Source: an uncultured Bacteroides sp.
GTDB lineage: Bacteria; Bacillota; Clostridia; Lachnospirales; Lachnospiraceae
Direction of reading: 5' to 3'
Assembly (NCBI GenBank): GCA_945865495.1
Contig: CAMBEF010000005.1
Span: forward strand, 1 to 32,453
Length of the DNA: 32,453 nt
A model generated the notes under the pieces. The model had not been told where the DNA came from and did no database searches. It saw only the letters and a list, made by a program, of their open reading frames with translations. Positions 27,852 to 32,453 of this stretch are shown piece after piece (the stretch's first letter is position 1; every line of letters begins with the position of its first letter). The translations under genes were made by a program, and so were the position numbers.

Positions 27852-28448
27852 TTACTGATTTCTCACATACTTTGTGTTATATCCATGGTTCTCTGCAGGA
27901 CGCAGGTCATTCGGATACATCGTGTCTGAATAGATATTCTCCTGAAGTTCACGGACAAGCTGGAATACTTTTTCATATTCTTCTATGTTGGCTATATTCA
28001 TGCCCGCATGTCCATGGCACTCACTTACGACATCCCCTGTATGGCATATTCTGTCAAACACGCCAAGGTTGAGTGAAACATGTGACAAATCCGTAAATGG
28101 CTTCATCTCAACTCTCTTTGATATTATGCCGGTCTGTATGTATATTCCCTTATCAGTAATCAGATATTCCGTATTCTTAGCTTTCATTGCAGAAGTTATC
28201 ACACCTCCAATATAAAGCCATACAGGCATGAGATGCAGAAGGAAAAACGGCACCAGTATAAATGCCATTGAGTCACCGAATCCTCCGCCAAAAGCTGACA
28301 ATCCTATAAATCCTGCATCAAATGCAAGCCAGATTAATGCAAAAGGAAGCATTGGATTAAATATTGCCTCCAGCACCGACACTTTCACTGACTTCTTGCC
28401 ATTCCACAACACCGCCTCGCCGCGGCTTATCTGATCCCTTAAATTCAT
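27852..28448 (-). CDS. PH-domain membrane protein (bacterial PH type)
   Basis: Two TM helices then NTEYLITDKGIYIQTGIISKRVEMKPFTDLSHVSLNLGVFDRI; GGAGAG before ATG 28448. Confidence 0.8.
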   Translation of the reverse strand: MNLRDQISRGEAVLWNGKKSVKVSVLEAIFNPMLPFALIWLAFDAGFIGLSAFGGGFGDSMAFILVPFFLLHLMPVWLYIGGVITSAMKAKNTEYLITDKGIYIQTGIISKRVEMKPFTDLSHVSLNLGVFDRICHTGDVVSECHGHAGMNIANIEEYEKVFQLVRELQENIYSDTMYPNDLRPAENHGYNTKYVRNQ

Positions 28449-28592
28449 TTCTTCTCTCCTATTCTTATTCTGCCGGTGTACAAAATGGTATACATCGGTC
28501 CGATTAATATTATACAAATTACATTATACACCAAAAGAATTTATTTTTGTATATTAATCCACAATCTGAGTCTTAATCTACGCCTTAATTTA

Positions 28593-29609
28593 TCACTTTT
28601 TACCACGCACACGTGTTGAAACCACTGATGTAAGCGGAACCATATTTATATCAACCGTTCCATCACACTTCAAAGTAATCAGCGTTCCTCCTCTCTGTAC
28701 ATGCTGCCTGTCTATACCTCTATATCCCAGACAGTCAATCGACATGCCGTACGTAAGCTGTATCCCCTTATAGATTAGTGACAGCGTATTAAGATGGTCA
28801 TGGCCGCAGAACATCCATTTTATCACGCCATTCTTTACCGCCTCTTCAAAAAAATGTCCTTCTCTGTTGGATATTCCAAAATACCCGTCCTTTTCTCCGA
28901 TGCTCCCATGGCAGTATATAACACTCCTGTCCCCAAGCTTCATCTTCTCATAAGCTTCCTTGAATTCGCGTGGAGGCATATGAAAAAAAGCCATGGCTCT
29001 TATATTCTTATTAACTGCCTTAAGTTCATCCAGTCTGTCCATGCACCACTTTGTCTGGTCATCATGTATACAGTCAAATCCACTGAAGAACCATCCGTCG
29101 CCATACATGTTGGAATCAAGCATAACAAGCGGAATGCGTACATTTCCGGAACCATCCATAAGATTAACGATGAAGTTGCCTGTTCCTGATATATCCGCAA
29201 TTCCTTTGGAGAAAATGCAGTATCTGCCCTTCATAAATATATCTGCAAGCTCATCCTTGCCGCACACTGCCCCCATCTCACAGTCATGATTACCGAATAC
29301 CATCGTATACGGAACTTCAAAACCGTCCATAAACTTAATGAATTGCTCTGCCTCGCGGCGGTTGTTCATTGTTCCGCTTTTTGGAAAAAACGGAAATATG
29401 GAATCCCCCGTAAGCACAATCAGATCAGGGCATACTCTTTTAATTATAGTACGCACAGCATCCTGTGCCATTCGGTCTTTTCTGCACGAGAATATTCCAT
29501 ATCCCAGATGCAGGTCTGTAAGCTGCAGTATCCGGTAATCCCTGTCATCAGGAATCTCAAGGCTGAATGTATCTTCATTATCCTGTCTGAATTGTTCAGA
29601 TGAATACAT
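28593..29609 (-). CDS. Calcineurin-like metallophosphoesterase
   Basis: LQLTDLHLGYG, DLIVLTGDSIF, MVFGNHDCE, WMFCGHDHLNT; RBS GGAGG. Confidence 0.94.
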   Translation of the reverse strand: MYSSEQFRQDNEDTFSLEIPDDRDYRILQLTDLHLGYGIFSCRKDRMAQDAVRTIIKRVCPDLIVLTGDSIFPFFPKSGTMNNRREAEQFIKFMDGFEVPYTMVFGNHDCEMGAVCGKDELADIFMKGRYCIFSKGIADISGTGNFIVNLMDGSGNVRIPLVMLDSNMYGDGWFFSGFDCIHDDQTKWCMDRLDELKAVNKNIRAMAFFHMPPREFKEAYEKMKLGDRSVIYCHGSIGEKDGYFGISNREGHFFEEAVKNGVIKWMFCGHDHLNTLSLIYKGIQLTYGMSIDCLGYRGIDRQHVQRGGTLITLKCDGTVDINMVPLTSVVSTRVRGKK

Positions 29610-29647
29610 ATTTAATCCTCCATTCTACAGGCACAAAACATTAATTC

Positions 29648-30814
29648 CTAGCTGAGCGGAATCAAAGCTCCGACTGCTGATATTATTGTTGATATTATCA
29701 TAAGAATCTGAAACGGCTTTGTTCCTATCACACCGCATATAGGACTGCTTCCTGCCCTTCTGCGTGATTTGCCGTATGTAATAACAAGCATTATGCTTAC
29801 AAGGACAACTACTCCGCTCATTATTCTTGTAAGAATGATAAAACTGTTCACCCCAAATATTGCAAACAGAATACATGGCAGCGTTGCAAGAACCCAGCTT
29901 AATCTGTTGCCAATGCCGGTCTGCTCATGCACTACATCCCTGAGTGCAAGCGTATTGGACCAGAATGTTGTAAGCAGTGCAAATAATGAAAATATTCCCG
30001 CAAACACAACAGCCCATGGTCCTATGCTTTCTCCAAGCTGCATATAAGCAAGCTCCTTATCCGGGCTTCCTTTTGTTCCTAGCAGGACTGTCGCCGTCAC
30101 TACAAGTACAAAAAGTGACGACAGGGCAAATCCTATGAATATGGATTTCCTTATGCGCGGTGCATCTCCACCAAGTCCCTTAACGACCTGTATTACAGCC
30201 TGGTTGGCCGATGTTGCGAATACTACCATACTGTAAAGCGCTATCAGGTTGTTCCAGTGGAATTCCGCCCTGTACAGACTGTTAAGCGGATGCATGAATG
30301 TTGCTGCCGTCATTATTCCCACTATTGCAAAAAGCACCATAATTGCATATTTTTGTGCTATTCCCACAGCCTTCATTCCAATAAACACAACCACACCTGC
30401 AATCACATAATACAGTATCTGTGCCAATTCCAAAGGCATATTAAACCAGTTTACAAATATCTGCGCACCGCCATTTATATTGCCGCTTATTCCCGTCATG
30501 ATAGCAAGTCCGTACACCACAAATACTATCCAGCTAAACACCTTTTTCATCTTTCCGTGAAAAAGTTCTCCTTCAAAGCTCTTAACCAGCTGTACACCGC
30601 CGTTATTAAGCGACAGCTCTGCTATTATAAGGTGAAGGATTACATTTACCGCATATGCAATCAGAACCATCCATACAACATCAAGAAGGCTGTTCTTAGT
30701 TGCCAGATACGGCACAGCTATAATTCCCGTTCCTATGCTGTTTCCCATTATCATGCTTACCGATTCTGCCATCGTAAGCTTAGCTTCTGATCCTGATATT
30801 CCTGTGTCTGTCAT
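29648..30814 (-). CDS. Amino acid permease (aromatic amino acid/GerAB-like APC superfamily)
   Basis: AESVSMIMGNSIGTGIIAVPYLATKN and about 11 TM helices; RBS GGAGG. Confidence 0.82.
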   Translation of the reverse strand: MTDTGISGSEAKLTMAESVSMIMGNSIGTGIIAVPYLATKNSLLDVVWMVLIAYAVNVILHLIIAELSLNNGGVQLVKSFEGELFHGKMKKVFSWIVFVVYGLAIMTGISGNINGGAQIFVNWFNMPLELAQILYYVIAGVVVFIGMKAVGIAQKYAIMVLFAIVGIMTAATFMHPLNSLYRAEFHWNNLIALYSMVVFATSANQAVIQVVKGLGGDAPRIRKSIFIGFALSSLFVLVVTATVLLGTKGSPDKELAYMQLGESIGPWAVVFAGIFSLFALLTTFWSNTLALRDVVHEQTGIGNRLSWVLATLPCILFAIFGVNSFIILTRIMSGVVVLVSIMLVITYGKSRRRAGSSPICGVIGTKPFQILMIISTIISAVGALIPLS

Positions 30815-30971
30815 AACCGCCTCCGTTTAATACATATATTGTCATACCTGTCATCTTGAGGTTTTTGAATATCTATATTATAATCTAATAACTGCCACTT
30901 TGCATCATACAAATGGTGCTGTAAGGGAAATTTACACTAAAAATATTTACATCAAAATGGAGAAATATCAA

Positions 30972-32186
30972 ATGAAGAAAAAATCTTTTATGACAAGCCT
31001 GCCTGTTAAGCTGCTTGCAGCCGTTATTATCGGTATCCTGCTCGGTCAGCTTCTCAGTGCAACAGACGGAGCCGTAATCACAACATCAGCCCTCAATATA
31101 GTTGTCACGTTAAAATTTATACTGAATCAGATTATTAATTTCTGTATTCCACTGATAATCATAGCATTTATCGCACCTTCTATTACACAGATGGGCAAAA
31201 ATGCTTCAAAGCTTCTGATGATCGCGGTATGTATTGCATACACATCATCTGTGGGTGCAGCGCTTTTTGCAACAGGTGCAGGCTATATTCTGATTCCGCA
31301 CCTTTCAATCACGCCTATCGTTGACGGCTTAAAGGAGCTTCCGGAAGCCGTATTTGAATTATCAATACCTCAGATAATGCCCGTAATGAGTGCTCTCGTA
31401 TTCTCAGTAATGATCGGTCTCGGAGCTGCATGGACAAAAGCAGAATTAATAACTAATATTCTTGAGGAATTTCAGAAGATTGTTCTTCAGATTGTTTCAA
31501 AGATAATGATTCCTATTCTCCCGTTTTTCATAGGACTCACTTTCTGTGGGCTTTCATATGAAGGGTCAATTACAAGACAGCTTCCTGTATTTATCAAGAT
31601 TGTAATTATTGTACTGGCAGGACATTATATCTGGATGGCTCTTCTCTATACAATTGCAGGTATATATTCTAAGAAAAATCCGCTTGACGTAATACGCCAC
31701 TACGGCCCCGCATACCTTACAGCAATTGGTACAATGTCATCTGCTGCCACTCTGGCTGTTGCTCTTCAGTGTGCAGGCAGGGCTGAACCGCTTCGTAAGG
31801 ATATGGTCTCTTTTGGAATACCTTTATTCTCAAACATACATCTTTGCGGCTCGGTTCTCACAGAGGTGTTCTTCTGCATGACTGTATCAAAGATTCTGTA
31901 TGGCTCTATTCCGTCAGCCGGAACGATGATTCTTTTCTGTGTACTGCTTGGTATATTTGCAATCGGAGCTCCCGGTGTTCCGGGCGGCACTGTAATGGCA
32001 TCACTCGGTCTTATAACCGGTGTCCTTGGCTTCACAGATGTCGGAACTGCACTCATGCTCACTATCTTTGCACTTCAGGACAGCTTCGGAACTGCCTGCA
32101 ATGTAACTGGTGACGGCGCACTCACACTGATTCTTACAGGTTATGTTGAACGTCACAAAATCAGTGAAAGTCACAGTACTTTTTAA
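30972..32186 (+). CDS. Dicarboxylate/amino acid:cation symporter (DAACS, SstT/GltP-like)
   Basis: KFILNQIINFCIPLIIIAFIAPSITQMG, YLTAIGTMSSAATLAVALQC, GAPGVPGGTVMASLGL, LQDSFGTACNVTGDGAL; TGGAG before ATG 30972. Confidence 0.92.
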   Translation: MKKKSFMTSLPVKLLAAVIIGILLGQLLSATDGAVITTSALNIVVTLKFILNQIINFCIPLIIIAFIAPSITQMGKNASKLLMIAVCIAYTSSVGAALFATGAGYILIPHLSITPIVDGLKELPEAVFELSIPQIMPVMSALVFSVMIGLGAAWTKAELITNILEEFQKIVLQIVSKIMIPILPFFIGLTFCGLSYEGSITRQLPVFIKIVIIVLAGHYIWMALLYTIAGIYSKKNPLDVIRHYGPAYLTAIGTMSSAATLAVALQCAGRAEPLRKDMVSFGIPLFSNIHLCGSVLTEVFFCMTVSKILYGSIPSAGTMILFCVLLGIFAIGAPGVPGGTVMASLGLITGVLGFTDVGTALMLTIFALQDSFGTACNVTGDGALTLILTGYVERHKISESHSTF

Positions 32187-32300
32187 GCTCTGCTTTTAAA
32201 TACTCATATCTGAGGCGTTTTTCACTGGATTATTGTATAAATGTTATGGTATGCTTATAAATATAAAAATTGCGCACGTATGTGCAGAAATGAGGATTTT

Positions 32301-32453
32301 ATGCCATTTATCAATTCAAAAATAAGTACTCCCGTCACTGCTGAACAGGAAAACGAAATCAAATCACGCCTCGGCAAGGCTATCCAGACCATTCCCGGCA
32401 AATCCGAAAGCTGGCTGATGCTCGGCTTTGAGCCTGAATACAGGCTGTATTTC
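32301..32453 (+). CDS. MIF-like tautomerase, truncated by the window end
   Basis: Read manually (absent from ORF track): MPFINSKISTPVTAEQENEIKSRLGKAIQTIPGKSESWLMLGFEPEYRLYF...; Pro directly after Met; TGAGG upstream. Confidence 0.85.
   Translation, partial: MPFINSKISTPVTAEQENEIKSRLGKAIQTIPGKSESWLMLGFEPEYRLYF

Overview
This 32.5 kb window looks like chromosomal DNA from a Firmicute, probably a gut Lachnospiraceae-like commensal (inferred from protein resemblance and gene style; no search was run). It is densely coding. Recognisable content: a GntR/FCD regulator; an AGCS symporter divergent from a LytTR response regulator/GHKL kinase pair, with an apparent frameshift in the kinase at a T7 tract; a degenerate-GGDEF/intact-EAL protein; a VanH-like D-2-hydroxyacid dehydrogenase; an XRE-TM regulator; an alpha/beta hydrolase - membrane-anchored MurF-like ligase - Ddl-like ligase operon; a glutathione peroxidase - TSCPD - OhrR redox operon with a candidate operator; an MscS channel; a split ThrE exporter; a co-oriented series of bile salt hydrolase, cbiC, 5'-nucleotidase, ATC-hydrolase-like protein and cbiD that contains a 19-codon acetyltransferase remnant; a large WYL-like/SF1 helicase/PD-(D/E)XK protein next to an AAA/DUF4143 ATPase with a 33-bp-period repeat array upstream; recQ with a possibly structured leader; a PH-domain protein, a metallophosphoesterase, two transporters, and the start of a MIF-like tautomerase cut by the window edge. 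The best leads are the helicase-nuclease/AAA pair with its repeats, the membrane-anchored Mur ligase operon, the kinase frameshift, and the OhrR/GPX operon with its palindrome. No rRNA, tRNA, CRISPR array, prophage or transposase was recognised.
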